Below, piece after piece: positions 46,792-56,675 of a DNA stretch of 64,000 nucleotides. The stretch is from Rhodococcus sp. P-2. Lineage in GTDB: Bacteria; Actinomycetota; Actinomycetes; Mycobacteriales; Mycobacteriaceae. The stretch is taken from the NCBI RefSeq assembly GCF_016598535.1, contig NZ_CP066779.1, forward strand, positions 4,028,053 to 4,092,052. Reading direction: 5' to 3'. Made by a program: the position numbers and the translations under genes. Positions within the stretch are counted from its first letter, which is position 1; the number at the start of each line of letters is the position of its first letter. The notes beneath the pieces are model-generated. The model did not search any database, was not told the origin of the DNA, and saw nothing but the letters and a program-made list of their open reading frames with translations.

Positions 46792-47763
46792 ATGCTTGCT
46801 CGCAACGCAGAGTCCCTCTACTGGATCGGCCGCTACGTCGAGCGCGCCGACGACACCGCTCGAATCCTCGACGTCGCCGTCCACCAACTGCTCGACGACG
46901 CCACCGTCGACCCGGACCGCACGTCGCGTCTGCTCCTGCGTGTCCTCGGCATCGAAGCGCCGGAGGAGAAGCTCGACGTACGCTCGCTCACCGATCTGGT
47001 TGCGTTCAGCCGCAATCAGGTTGGTTCGATCGTGGACTCGCTGGCAAGTGCGCGGGAGAACGCGCGCGGAGCGCGTGAGGTGACGTCGAGTGAGATGTGG
47101 GAGTGCCTGAACACCACGTACAACGGACTGGCCGAGCGTGAACGCGCGTCGCGCAGGCTGGGGCCGCACGAGTTCTTCCGCTACGTGGAGGAACGCGCAG
47201 CGATGTTCGCGGGCCTGGCGGATTCCACGCTCAGCCGCGACGACGGTTATCGGTTCCTTCTGCTTGGCAGGTCGATCGAACGTGTCGACATGATCGTGCG
47301 GATGCTCCTGGCGCGCGCCGGTGACCGCCCGTCCTCGCCGGCGTGGGTCAGTGTGCTGCGCTCGGCGGGTGCGCACGACACATATCTGCGTACGTATCGC
47401 GGAGCGCTCGACGCCAATCGGGTGGTCGAGTTCATCTTGTTGGACAGGCTCTTTCCGCGCTCGGTGTTCCACTCGATCAGGCAGGCCGAGAAGTGCCTGC
47501 AGGAACTAGACCCCCAGCCGGGCAGTCGTGTCGGAATCCGGGCTGAGGCGCCGCGGCTTCTCGGCCGCGCGCGCAGCGAGCTGGAGTTTCTGCCGCAGGG
47601 CGTGTTGCTCGAGGATCTGCAGGGGCGATTGCTCGGTTGGCAGGAAACCTGCCGCGAACTGGGTGAGGCAATTGCATTGCAGTACTTCCACGCTGCGCCG
47701 TGGGTCGCATGGACGGATGCCGGCGCCGCGTATGCGGATTCGACGGTGGAGGGAGAGCTGTGA
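46792..47763 (+). CDS. Alpha-E domain protein
   Basis: A 323-residue all-helical protein of the alpha-E (DUF403) family: LARNAESLYWIGRYVERADDTARILDV at the start, and SIERVDMIVRMLLAR and VVEFILLDRLFPRSVFHSIRQAEKCLQEL further on. Repeated Glu-Arg helices give the name. It has no signal or membrane segment. It lies between the ATP-grasp gene (56 bp) and the transglutaminase (GTGA overlap), and is expected to work with them. Its biochemical role is not known. Confidence 0.88.
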   Translation: MLARNAESLYWIGRYVERADDTARILDVAVHQLLDDATVDPDRTSRLLLRVLGIEAPEEKLDVRSLTDLVAFSRNQVGSIVDSLASARENARGAREVTSSEMWECLNTTYNGLAERERASRRLGPHEFFRYVEERAAMFAGLADSTLSRDDGYRFLLLGRSIERVDMIVRMLLARAGDRPSSPAWVSVLRSAGAHDTYLRTYRGALDANRVVEFILLDRLFPRSVFHSIRQAEKCLQELDPQPGSRVGIRAEAPRLLGRARSELEFLPQGVLLEDLQGRLLGWQETCRELGEAIALQYFHAAPWVAWTDAGAAYADSTVEGEL

Positions 47764-48602
47764 GCTGGCGAATGAGGGTCGTGCACACCACGGGATATGC
47801 GTACGACGCCCCGGTGACGTCGTCGTACAACGAAGCGCGTTTGACGCCTCGCGGTGACACCAGGCAGACGGTGATTCTCACGCGCGTCGAAACGCAACCG
47901 GCAACGCGGTCCTACAGGTACACCGATTACTGGGGTACCGCGGTGACCGCGTTCGACTTGCACGCACCGCACACGGAGCTGGAAGTGACCGGACTGTCGG
48001 TAGTGGAGACGGAACCGTTCGTTCAACCCGAGGAAACCGTCGGCTGGGATGAATTGTCGGGTGAAGCGATTAAAGATCGATTCAACGAGCAACTGAGTTT
48101 CACGAGATATGTTCCGCGTGATCGGAAGCTGGCGACAATTGCCAAAGAATTGCGCAAAGATAAATCACCTGAAGATGCAGTAGTCGCTGCGTCGCAATGG
48201 GTTTACGGCGAAATGTCATATGTTCCGGGTACGACCGGAGTGCACACGTCGGCGGTCGAGGCCTGGTCGGCCAGGAAAGGTGTCTGCCAGGACTATGCGC
48301 ATCTGACCTTGGTATTGCTTCGAACGATGGGCATACCGTGTCGTTATGTTTCCGGCTATCTCCACCCCAAACGTGATGCGGCAGTCGGGGACACGGTGGT
48401 CGGGGAATCGCACGCGTGGATCGAGGCGTGGACCGGCGCGTGGTGGGGATACGACCCGACCAATGCGATAGCTGTGAATGAACAGCACGTCTCGGTGGGA
48501 ATAGGAAGGGACTATTCGGATGTGCCACCTTTGAAGGGAATCTTTTCCGGCGGTCGCTCCACAGATCTCGAAGTTGTTGTGGAGATCACCAGGCTTGCGT
48601 AA
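47760..48602 (+). CDS. Transglutaminase-like cysteine protease
   Basis: A 280-residue protein with an N-terminal beta domain (MRVVHTTGYAYDAPVTSSYNEARLTP) and a transglutaminase core. The catalytic Cys is in SARKGVCQDYAHLTLVLLRTMGIPCRYVSGYL, the His in GESHAWIEAWTGAWWGYDPTNA and the Asp in the last motif. These enzymes more often cleave amide bonds than make them. GTG 47760 lies in the alpha-E stop, so translation is coupled. Parts of 48070-48200 use more A/T-rich codons than the rest, without a break in frame. Confidence 0.9.
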   Translation: MSWRMRVVHTTGYAYDAPVTSSYNEARLTPRGDTRQTVILTRVETQPATRSYRYTDYWGTAVTAFDLHAPHTELEVTGLSVVETEPFVQPEETVGWDELSGEAIKDRFNEQLSFTRYVPRDRKLATIAKELRKDKSPEDAVVAASQWVYGEMSYVPGTTGVHTSAVEAWSARKGVCQDYAHLTLVLLRTMGIPCRYVSGYLHPKRDAAVGDTVVGESHAWIEAWTGAWWGYDPTNAIAVNEQHVSVGIGRDYSDVPPLKGIFSGGRSTDLEVVVEITRLA

Positions 48603-48661
48603 AGTCCGGCAAATCTAGGCGCGTGAGCATTACTACCGTTCGATGAGAAGAAGGTGGGAAT

Positions 48662-49435
48662 ATGTCTCCAACTGCACAGGAATTGACTGAGATCGAACCG
48701 ATCTCGGATGTGAAGAAGTATGCGGCCGAAGCGGTGGGAACATTTGTGCTCGTGTTCTCCGCAGTCGGAACTGCCGTCTTCGCAGGAGCGAAAGTCGGCA
48801 ATCTCGGAGTTGCCTTCGCATTCGGCTTGACCCTGCTGTTCCTCGTATATGCGATCGGACCGATTTCCGGTTGCCACGTCAACCCGGCAGTGACTCTCGG
48901 CCAATTCGTGATCGGGCGCATCTCGGCCGTCAATGCGGCGATTTACGTTGTCGCGCAGGTGATCGGCGGCTTGGTCGCCGGCGTCGTGATCTACACGGTT
49001 GCGAACAGTCTCCCGGCGTACAACCGTGCCGCAGACGGACTGGGCGCAAACGGTTGGGGCGCGCACAGTCCTTCGGCCGAGAAGAATCTTCTCGGACAGG
49101 TGGTTTCCGACGGTTACGGCATCGGTGCCGCCATGATCATCGAGATTCTCCTGACCGCTCTGCTCGTCTTCGTCGTTCTCGCGTCGACCGATCAGATCTC
49201 GGACGTACCGCTTGCCGGAGTGTCCATCGGCTTCACCCTGGCCGTGATCCACCTGATCTCGATCCCGATCGACAACACCTCCGTCAACCCCGCTCGAAGC
49301 CTCGCTGTCGCGCCGTTCCAGGACGGCGCACTGGGTCAGGTGTGGTTGTTCATCGTGTTCCCGCTGATCGGCGGCGCACTCGGTGCACTCATCTATCGAG
49401 CACTCTTCGGACGGTTCAACCGTATGGACAGCTGA
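48662..49435 (+). CDS. Aquaporin (MIP family channel)
   Basis: A 257-residue MIP channel with six helices. The two pore half-helices are GCHVNPAVTLGQ and SVNPARSLAVAP, both with intact NPA motifs. The length fits AqpZ-like water channels rather than the longer glycerol facilitators, but the aromatic/arginine filter was not modelled. A 45-residue loop (NSLPAYNRAADGLGANGWGAHSP) between helices 3 and 4 is longer than usual. AAGGTGG precedes the ATG. Water control could assist ectoine-based osmoregulation; this link is only an inference. Confidence 0.92.
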   Translation: MSPTAQELTEIEPISDVKKYAAEAVGTFVLVFSAVGTAVFAGAKVGNLGVAFAFGLTLLFLVYAIGPISGCHVNPAVTLGQFVIGRISAVNAAIYVVAQVIGGLVAGVVIYTVANSLPAYNRAADGLGANGWGAHSPSAEKNLLGQVVSDGYGIGAAMIIEILLTALLVFVVLASTDQISDVPLAGVSIGFTLAVIHLISIPIDNTSVNPARSLAVAPFQDGALGQVWLFIVFPLIGGALGALIYRALFGRFNRMDS

Positions 49436-49465
49436 TCGAGACTGCTTCCATCCTTCGGGTCGGCT

Positions 49466-49999
49466 TCAGCTCCAGCTGAAGTCGGCCCGAAGTTTTGCCG
49501 CGACCGCGTCGAACTTCTTGTGATCCATGACGGCGCCCTCCCGGCGTATCCCGCTCTCGGGAACATCGAGCACTCGGTCGAGCCGAACCCAGCTTGGCCG
49601 GCCTTCGCCGTCCCACGGGCCCGAACCGATTGCGAGCCAGTCACGTTCACCCTCGCGCTTGCTCTGTGAAGACAACATCAAACCGAGCAGCGTGTCGCCG
49701 TCGCGGCCGACGACCAGCACCGGACGGTCTTTGCCCTGGGTCGGATCCTCTTCGTAGGCAACCCAGGTCCAGACGATCTCGCCGGGATCGGCCTTGCCGT
49801 CGAGGTCGGGGGAGTACTCCACCTTGCGGGCGCGATGCGCGGTCGGAGACGTCCGCGCGGCGATCGGGCGGCCCGACGGACCCGGCTTCGAGGCAGACGA
49901 CTGAGACGTGGACGACTGCAACTGGCGCAGCAGTGCAGGCCCCTTCTCCACCGCGAGGGCGCCGAGGGTTCTGCCGATCTGCTTCCACATGCTTGCCAT
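49466..49999 (-). CDS. PemK/MazF-like fold protein
   Basis: A 177-residue protein. The last 110 residues carry PGEIVWTWVAYEEDPTQGKDRPVLVVGRDGDTLLGLMLSS, like the SH3-type barrel of PemK/MazF toxins (PGxIVW ... RPVLV). About 65 N-terminal residues are basic and low-complexity. No antitoxin gene adjoins, the reading frame is close to lepA as in mycobacteria, and the neighbours are housekeeping genes. It is therefore more likely a chromosomal relative than a working toxin. Starts at 49999 or 49990 are both possible. Confidence 0.75.
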   Translation of the reverse strand: MASMWKQIGRTLGALAVEKGPALLRQLQSSTSQSSASKPGPSGRPIAARTSPTAHRARKVEYSPDLDGKADPGEIVWTWVAYEEDPTQGKDRPVLVVGRDGDTLLGLMLSSQSKREGERDWLAIGSGPWDGEGRPSWVRLDRVLDVPESGIRREGAVMDHKKFDAVAAKLRADFSWS

Positions 50000-50077
50000 A
50001 GCGTTCGAGCATAATCACCCGCCCGTGGGAACCCCTGGTACGGCGGCGCCGAGACTTGGATATCCTGAGGGTTGACA

Positions 50078-51964
<1,887 letters not shown>

Positions 51965-51970
51965 GAGCGC

Positions 51971-52900
51971 ATGGTCACCACCTGGTTGTCCCGAGAGTTC
52001 GGAATCGATATCCCCGTTCTCGGGGCACCCATGGGTGGCCGCGCGGGTGGCGCGCTCGCCGGAGCCGTGTCGGCGGCCGGCGGTTTGGGTCTGCTGGGCG
52101 CGGCCCGGTACAACACGCCGGAGTGGATCGAAGCGGAAGCCGAAGTCGCTCGGACCGCCGCCGGAAAATTCGGCGTCGGCCTGATGACGTGGTCGCTGCC
52201 CGAGAACGAGTTGATGCTCGATGCGGCAATTGCCGTCGAGCCGACCATGATCACCTTGTCGTTCGGTGATCCCGCCGCGTATGTCGGACGTATCCACGAG
52301 GCGGGCATTCCCGTTGTGTCCCAGATTAATACGCTCGAGGACCTTCGCATCGTCGAGGCCGCAGGTGTCGACGCGGTGATCGCACAGGGCGGTGAGGCAG
52401 GCGGCCACACCGGCCGGATCGGAACCTTGCCGCTGCTGCAGGAGATCCTCGAAGCGACGTCACTTCCGGTTCTGGCAGCCGGTGGAATCGGGACCGGCCG
52501 CGGTTTGGCCGCGGTTCTGGCTGCCGGCGGCGACGGCGTGATGATCGGAACGGCGCTGCTCGCCAGTCCGGAGACGGTCGGCCCGGGATATGCCCGCGAC
52601 CGCGTCGTCGAAGCCGGAAGTGCGGACACCGTCTACACCTCCGTTTTCGACCGTGCTCGCAGTCAGCCGTGGCCCTCGCAGTGGGGTGGCCGTGCTGTGG
52701 CCAACGAGTTCACCGCAGCCTGGGACGGAGTCGACGCCGACGACGAAACGCTGGCACAGGCGTACGACCCGTCGGACCCGCACAGTGGAGTCGTCTATGC
52801 CGGAGAAGCAGTCGGACTCGTGCACGGAGCCCATCCTGCCGGAGACGTGGTTCGACGCATCGGCGCCGATGCGGAGCGTCTGCTCGCTCGTTTTGCCTGA
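51971..52900 (+). CDS. Nitronate monooxygenase
   Basis: A 309-residue FMN-dependent TIM barrel (2-nitropropane dioxygenase type). It oxidises propionate-3-nitronate and similar toxic nitronates. Motifs are PVLGAPMGGRAGGALAGAVSAAGGLGLLG at the start, GVDAVIAQGGEAGGHTGR (with the catalytic His) and VLAAGGIGTGRGLAAVLAAGGDGVMIGTALLAS for the phosphate site. It starts six bases after the lepA stop, so it may be read through from lepA. An enoyl-reductase role for this fold is also possible but the His motif favours the monooxygenase. Confidence 0.9.
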   Translation: MVTTWLSREFGIDIPVLGAPMGGRAGGALAGAVSAAGGLGLLGAARYNTPEWIEAEAEVARTAAGKFGVGLMTWSLPENELMLDAAIAVEPTMITLSFGDPAAYVGRIHEAGIPVVSQINTLEDLRIVEAAGVDAVIAQGGEAGGHTGRIGTLPLLQEILEATSLPVLAAGGIGTGRGLAAVLAAGGDGVMIGTALLASPETVGPGYARDRVVEAGSADTVYTSVFDRARSQPWPSQWGGRAVANEFTAAWDGVDADDETLAQAYDPSDPHSGVVYAGEAVGLVHGAHPAGDVVRRIGADAERLLARFA

Positions 52901-52933
52901 AAGCAAGGTCGGACACGGCCGGGTCCCATATGA

Positions 52934-52952
52934 GAAGGTAAGCCTCTACTAA
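52934..52952 (+). promoter_or_regulatory. Candidate IdeR/DtxR iron box
   Basis: By eye, 13 of 19 positions match the iron-box consensus, with AGGTAAGCCT and a CTAA end. It lies 20 bases before the GTG start of the second siderophore-binding lipoprotein. It is weaker than the box at 4066-4084. Confidence 0.45.
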
Positions 52953-52971
52953 CTAGTGGAGGAGTATTTTC

Positions 52972-53961
52972 GTGCGTGCGATGAAGTTCTCGGCAGTGGC
53001 GCTCTTGGGAGCACTGGTCGTGGGTATCAGCGGTTGTTCGTCTTCGGACGCCGACGAGATCGCGGACGGTCGGGTCACCACGATCGATCACAAGTTCGGC
53101 GCCACCACGATCACCGGGACGCCGACGCGCATCGTCGCGGCCGACACCCAGTGGCTCGACGCTCTGCTCGAGCTGGGAATCCAGCCGGTGGGTTACCTGT
53201 CCGCCGGACCGATGGGCGACGAGCGTGGCCTGTTCCCGTGGGAAAGCGGCGTGGACGCGTCGGCGAAGGAACTCGATCGCTCGGCGATCCAGCAGTTCGG
53301 TGTCCCGCTCAAAGCCGAAGAAATTGCAGCCTTGGATCCCGATCTGATTCTCGGCGGGTTCTCCGTCGCCGATCAGGACGATTTTGATCAGTTGAGCAAG
53401 ATCGCTCCGACAATTGCGGGTCTGTCCGAGGTCCAGGTCGATCCGTGGCAGGACCAGGTGGAGATTCTCGGTCGAGTTCTCGACAAGGAGTCGCGAGCCG
53501 ACGAGATCGTCGAGGCGACAAACGGGCAGATCGACGCGCTCGCACAGCGACTTCCCGGGCTGAAGGGTAAGACCGCTCTTTTGTCGCAGTACGTCTTCCC
53601 GACGTCGCAGTTGGTTATCGTCGCCGATCCCAAGGACGGTGCATCGGGACTGTTCACGCGCCTGGGAATGTCGTTGCCGCCCAAGCTGGTCGAAGAGGCC
53701 GGCGTCACCGGTGGACGACTGATGCTCAGCCCGGAACGAGTCGACGCGCTGAGTGCCGATGTAGTGGTGCTGCTGCCGAACGGCGGAACGCTGGACGACA
53801 TGATGAAGTTGCCGGGGTTCGCTGACCTCCCCGCAGTCAAGAGCGGCGGTCTGGCCATCGTGGACTATCCGACTGTTGCCGGGCTGAACACTCCGTCGTC
53901 GCTGTCGGTGAAGTACTCACTCGAATCGATCACGCCGCAGCTCGAAGCGGTCGCCGGCTAG
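52972..53961 (+). CDS. Iron-siderophore ABC transporter substrate-binding lipoprotein
   Basis: A 329-residue FecB/FepB-type binding protein. The N-terminus MRAMKFSAVALLGALVVGISGC is a lipoprotein signal with a Sec-type hydrophobic core and the lipid-bearing Cys (ISGC), unlike the twin-arginine signal of the related protein at 4113. The mature part begins with HKFGATTITGTPTRIVAADTQW. GTG 52972 was chosen because GGAGGAG lies seven bases before it; the ATG at 52981 is too far. No permease or ATPase is next to it. It is likely iron-repressed. It ends at a large terminator. Confidence 0.87.
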   Translation: MRAMKFSAVALLGALVVGISGCSSSDADEIADGRVTTIDHKFGATTITGTPTRIVAADTQWLDALLELGIQPVGYLSAGPMGDERGLFPWESGVDASAKELDRSAIQQFGVPLKAEEIAALDPDLILGGFSVADQDDFDQLSKIAPTIAGLSEVQVDPWQDQVEILGRVLDKESRADEIVEATNGQIDALAQRLPGLKGKTALLSQYVFPTSQLVIVADPKDGASGLFTRLGMSLPPKLVEEAGVTGGRLMLSPERVDALSADVVVLLPNGGTLDDMMKLPGFADLPAVKSGGLAIVDYPTVAGLNTPSSLSVKYSLESITPQLEAVAG

Positions 53962-54016
53962 ACCCGCTGTGCGCCTTTATTAACCGCGGGCGGTTAATAA
54001 AGGCGCACAGCAGGGG
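53961..54016. terminator. Bidirectional terminator between siderophore protein and trehalase
   Basis: A 22-bp perfect inverted repeat (53966-53987 with 53990-54011) contains a TTTATTAACCGC arm. Outside it, GACCC pairs with GGGTC after a two-base bulge. The A/T run in the stem serves as a T tract on either strand. It overlaps the stop of the lipoprotein and lies just before the minus-strand stop of the GH15 gene. Confidence 0.88.
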
Positions 54017-54017
54017 T

Positions 54018-55976
54018 CTAGGTTGCGTTGTGCGCGGGCTGGAAAGCTCCGGCCTCGGCAGCTTCCTCGGCACGGATCACGTGGACCACGGCGTTGATCA
54101 GCGCCAGGTGTGTGAACGCCTGCGGGAAGTTACCCAGATGACGACCGGTATGGGCGTCGATCTCCTCCGCGTACAGCTTGAGCGGGCTCGCGAACCCGAG
54201 CAGGCGCTCGCAGAGATGCTTTGCCCGATCCAGCTCGCCGATCTCGACGAGGGCGGAGACGAGCCAGAAGGAACAGATGGTGAACGTGCCCTCCTCGCCG
54301 CTCAATCCGTCGTCGGTGGTGTCGACGCGATAGCGCAGGACCAGCCCCTCCTCGGTGAGCTCGTCGGCGATCGCCAGCACTGTCGCCCGGATACGCGGGT
54401 CGTCGGCCGGCAGGAAGCGCAGCAGCGGTGCCAACAGGAGCGACGCGTCGAGTGAATCGTGTCCGTAGCGCTGCGTCAGAACTCCACGCGAGTCGACTCC
54501 GTGCGCAAGGATATCGGCCTTGATCTCGTCCGCGATGGCCGTCCATTGCTGCGCAAAGCTCTTCTCGCCCTGCATCTCTGCGAGCTTGGCACCGCGATCG
54601 AGTGCAACCCAACACATGATCTTCGACGACGTGAAGTGCTGCGGTTCACCGCGCACCTCCCAGATCCCGCGGTCGGGTTGGCGCCAGTGCTTGATCGCTT
54701 CCTCGACCTGCTTCTTGAGCAGAGGCCACAGTGCTTCGGGGACACGCTCGCGGGTACGGATGTGGAGGTACACCGAGTCGAGCATGGTGCCCCAGATGTC
54801 GTGCTGCTGTTGATCGAACGCCCCGTTGCCGATACGCACCGGACGGGCGCCGTCGTAGCCGGACAGATGGTTGAGTTCGGATTCCTCGAGCGTGCGCTCG
54901 CCGCCGATCCCGTACATCACCTGCAAGGGGTGCGGCTGACCGTTGTCCGAACTCGACACGTCGTAGATGAAGTTGAAGAAGTCGTTGGCCTCACGGTCCA
55001 ACCCGAGTGTGTAGAGGCCCCACAGTGCAAAAGTGGAGTCGCGAACCCACGCGTAGCGGTAGTCCCAGTTACGTTCTCCGCCTGGTGTTTCCGGTAGCGA
55101 GGTCGTCGAAGCTGCGAGGAGGGCTCCGGTCGGTGCGTAGGTGAGGCCCTTGAGCGTGAGCGCACTGCGCTGCAGGTATCCGCGCCACGGGTGATCGGGG
55201 AACTTGCCGATCGTCACCCACTCACGCCACGACTTGGATGTCTGCCACATCTTGTCGGCGGCCTCGTCGAACGTCTGCGGCGCGGGAAGATCCGACCACG
55301 AGAGCGCGACGTAGACGTTGTCGCCTTCGACCAGCCGTGTTCGGGCCCTTGCCTCACGACCTTCCAGACCCAGTCGTAGGTCGGTGGTCAAGCGCAGAGT
55401 GGGATGGTCTCCAGGCTTTGCGGAGCGACACGTTGCCGTCGCCTCTTCGTAGACCTTTCCGGTGTACTCCCAATTCGCCGTGCCGCGGTGATAGTCGAAC
55501 GCGGGCTCGCAGCTCATCTCGAGTTCGACGGTGCCGCTGACACATTTGACCGTACGGAGAAGGGTGTGTTCGGCATCCCAGTCCGTCGGTGTGCGCTTGT
55601 GGGTGTTCGATCGCTTGTCGACGTTGTGCCACGGGCCGAGAACCAGGGCGTCACGGACGACGAGCCAGCCGGTCTCGGTCTGCCAGGTGGTCTCGAGGAT
55701 CAGTCCACCCGGGAGATAGCGTCTTGCCGCGGGCACGTTCTGGCCGTAAGGGCCGATACGGAAATGGCCTGCGCTGCGGTCGAGGATGGCACCGAACACG
55801 CTGGGGGAGTCCGGGCGGGGAACGCACATCCACTCGACAGATCCGTTGCGGGCAATCAGGCACGAGGTTTCGCAATCGGAAAGAAACGCGTAGTCGTCGA
55901 TCGGGGGAAAGTTGCTTCGATGGTGACCCGTGGAGGCGGGAGGAATCGTCTGCACCACTTCGTCGTCAGCACTCAT
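54018..55976 (-). CDS. Glycoside hydrolase family 15 (trehalase-like)
   Basis: A 652-residue GH15 enzyme. The N-terminal beta domain (DYAFLSDCETSCLIARNGSVEWMCVPRPDSPSVFG) is followed by the (alpha/alpha)6 barrel with the first catalytic acid in WDYRYAWVRDSTFALWGLY and the second near FTICSFWLVSALVEIG. The orthologue in mycobacteria is a trehalase, and Rhodococcus makes much trehalose, so that is the favoured substrate; a glucoamylase or isomaltase cannot be excluded. It is cytoplasmic. ATG 55976 begins where homology starts (MSADDEVVQ). Confidence 0.86.
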   Translation of the reverse strand: MSADDEVVQTIPPASTGHHRSNFPPIDDYAFLSDCETSCLIARNGSVEWMCVPRPDSPSVFGAILDRSAGHFRIGPYGQNVPAARRYLPGGLILETTWQTETGWLVVRDALVLGPWHNVDKRSNTHKRTPTDWDAEHTLLRTVKCVSGTVELEMSCEPAFDYHRGTANWEYTGKVYEEATATCRSAKPGDHPTLRLTTDLRLGLEGREARARTRLVEGDNVYVALSWSDLPAPQTFDEAADKMWQTSKSWREWVTIGKFPDHPWRGYLQRSALTLKGLTYAPTGALLAASTTSLPETPGGERNWDYRYAWVRDSTFALWGLYTLGLDREANDFFNFIYDVSSSDNGQPHPLQVMYGIGGERTLEESELNHLSGYDGARPVRIGNGAFDQQQHDIWGTMLDSVYLHIRTRERVPEALWPLLKKQVEEAIKHWRQPDRGIWEVRGEPQHFTSSKIMCWVALDRGAKLAEMQGEKSFAQQWTAIADEIKADILAHGVDSRGVLTQRYGHDSLDASLLLAPLLRFLPADDPRIRATVLAIADELTEEGLVLRYRVDTTDDGLSGEEGTFTICSFWLVSALVEIGELDRAKHLCERLLGFASPLKLYAEEIDAHTGRHLGNFPQAFTHLALINAVVHVIRAEEAAEAGAFQPAHNAT

Positions 55977-56058
55977 TCGGCCATCATCCGGCCAGAATCG
56001 ACACACGTCCAATCCACACGCTGTCGGGACCTCGTCGCCCGAAGGATAGGGTGTTGGC

Positions 56059-56265
56059 GTGGAACGGATAGCGGATTGGTGGGACAGCTTCGAGCTGTGG
56101 ATGGCGGGGCTCCCGTTCATCCCGCAGGTCGCGTTGGTCCTGATCGTCGTCGTTCCGCTGTGCCGCCTGGTGGCCATCGGTCTGGATCGCGCGTTGGCCG
56201 CCGTGCTCGCTCTGCCGCTCTTCGGCTGGTTGCGTAGGAATTCTCGAGAAGTAGAGGAAAGCTGA
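56059..56265 (+). CDS. Small membrane protein (68 residues)
   Basis: A 68-residue protein with one strong transmembrane segment, FIPQVALVLIVVVPLCRLVAI, and an amphipathic N-terminus (MERIADWWDSFELWMAGLP). It matches the small conserved membrane protein that lies between the GH15 gene and the sulfate operon in mycobacteria (the Rv2401A position). Function unknown. Its TGA overlaps the ATG of a 25-codon gene, so the two are translationally coupled. It is divergent from the GH15 gene, 82 bp away. Confidence 0.72.
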   Translation: MERIADWWDSFELWMAGLPFIPQVALVLIVVVPLCRLVAIGLDRALAAVLALPLFGWLRRNSREVEES

Positions 56266-56342
56266 TGCCCCGCTCACGGGTCACTCTCGCCCTGATCGCC
56301 CTGATTCTCCTCGTGATCGTCGCGTGGCTTCTCACCCGTTAG
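56265..56342 (+). CDS. 25-residue membrane microprotein
   Basis: The frame reads MPRSRVTLALIALILLVIV, then six more residues (AWLLTR), and ends in TAG. It is almost entirely one transmembrane helix with basic ends, the form of many bacterial microproteins. Its ATG shares bases with the TGA of the preceding small membrane protein (TGATG), so it would be made by re-initiation. GAGGAA lies a few bases before it. The product is predicted from sequence only, and synthesis is not shown. Genome annotations commonly miss genes this short. Confidence 0.55.
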   Translation: MPRSRVTLALIALILLVIVAWLLTR

Positions 56343-56351
56343 TTCTCCCGA

Positions 56352-56381
56352 TTAGAGCGGTCGCCGGTGCTCTGCTAAAGT
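56352..56381 (+). promoter_or_regulatory. Likely promoter of leaderless Cys leader and sulfate operon
   Basis: A -10 element TAAAGT (56376-56381) lies seven bases before the GTG of the leader peptide, so transcription should start at or next to that codon. The -35 is weak (TTAGAG, 18 bases upstream). This is the layout of a leaderless transcript. Confidence 0.5.
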
Positions 56382-56388
56382 CCACCGC

Positions 56389-56478
56389 GTGTCCGAAGCA
56401 ACAGCTCCCGTAATCCGCCACCAGTTGGCGTTGATTGCTGTCGGCATGCTCGACGTCGCTGACGTCGCCTGTTGTTGA
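56389..56478 (+). CDS. Cys-Cys leader peptide of the sulfate operon
   Basis: A 29-residue peptide that begins at GTG, ends ...LDVADVACC, and stops with TGA directly after two TGT codons. It lies between the small membrane genes and the sulfate-binding protein, 197 bp before the latter's ATG. Polycysteine leaderless short ORFs before sulfur genes are known in mycobacteria to act as cysteine-sensing attenuators, in which ribosomes stall on Cys codons when cysteine is scarce. The position, the tail and the promoter spacing match that model here. The peptide itself has no other recognisable feature. Confidence 0.75.
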   Translation: MSEATAPVIRHQLALIAVGMLDVADVACC

Positions 56479-56485
56479 TTTCCTG

Positions 56486-56526
56486 AGTTCGACCTCTCCG
56501 GTGGTGCTGCGCACCCCACTCGAACT
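56486..56526 (+). promoter_or_regulatory. Leader hairpin after the Cys-Cys peptide
   Basis: AGTTCGA (56486-56492) pairs with TCGAACT (56520-56526), and inside it GGTGC pairs with GCACC (56503-56515). A second small stem, CCTT with AAGG (56655-56667), covers part of the ribosome binding site of the next gene. Both could switch with ribosome position on the Cys codons. The rest of the 333-base gap to the ATG at 56676 shows no other gene. Confidence 0.5.
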
Positions 56527-56675
56527 TCTCCGCGTGTAACTCGCGCCCCCCGATTCAGGGCTCTTTGCCCGTCGGCTCTCCATGTCTGAACGTCCCGATG
56601 GAATCAGCCCCAGAGGTCTCGGACTTGTCGTTTGCTCAACCCTCGTTTGTCAGTCCTTTCAGGAAGGTATCTGCA

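Noticed and set aside
49466..49999. A complete toxin-antitoxin module
   Set aside because: Only the toxin-like fold is present and no small partner gene adjoins it.
50072..50077. TTG start for lepA
   Set aside because: The GAGGG site directly abuts it, leaving no spacing; GTG 50078 has a six-base gap.
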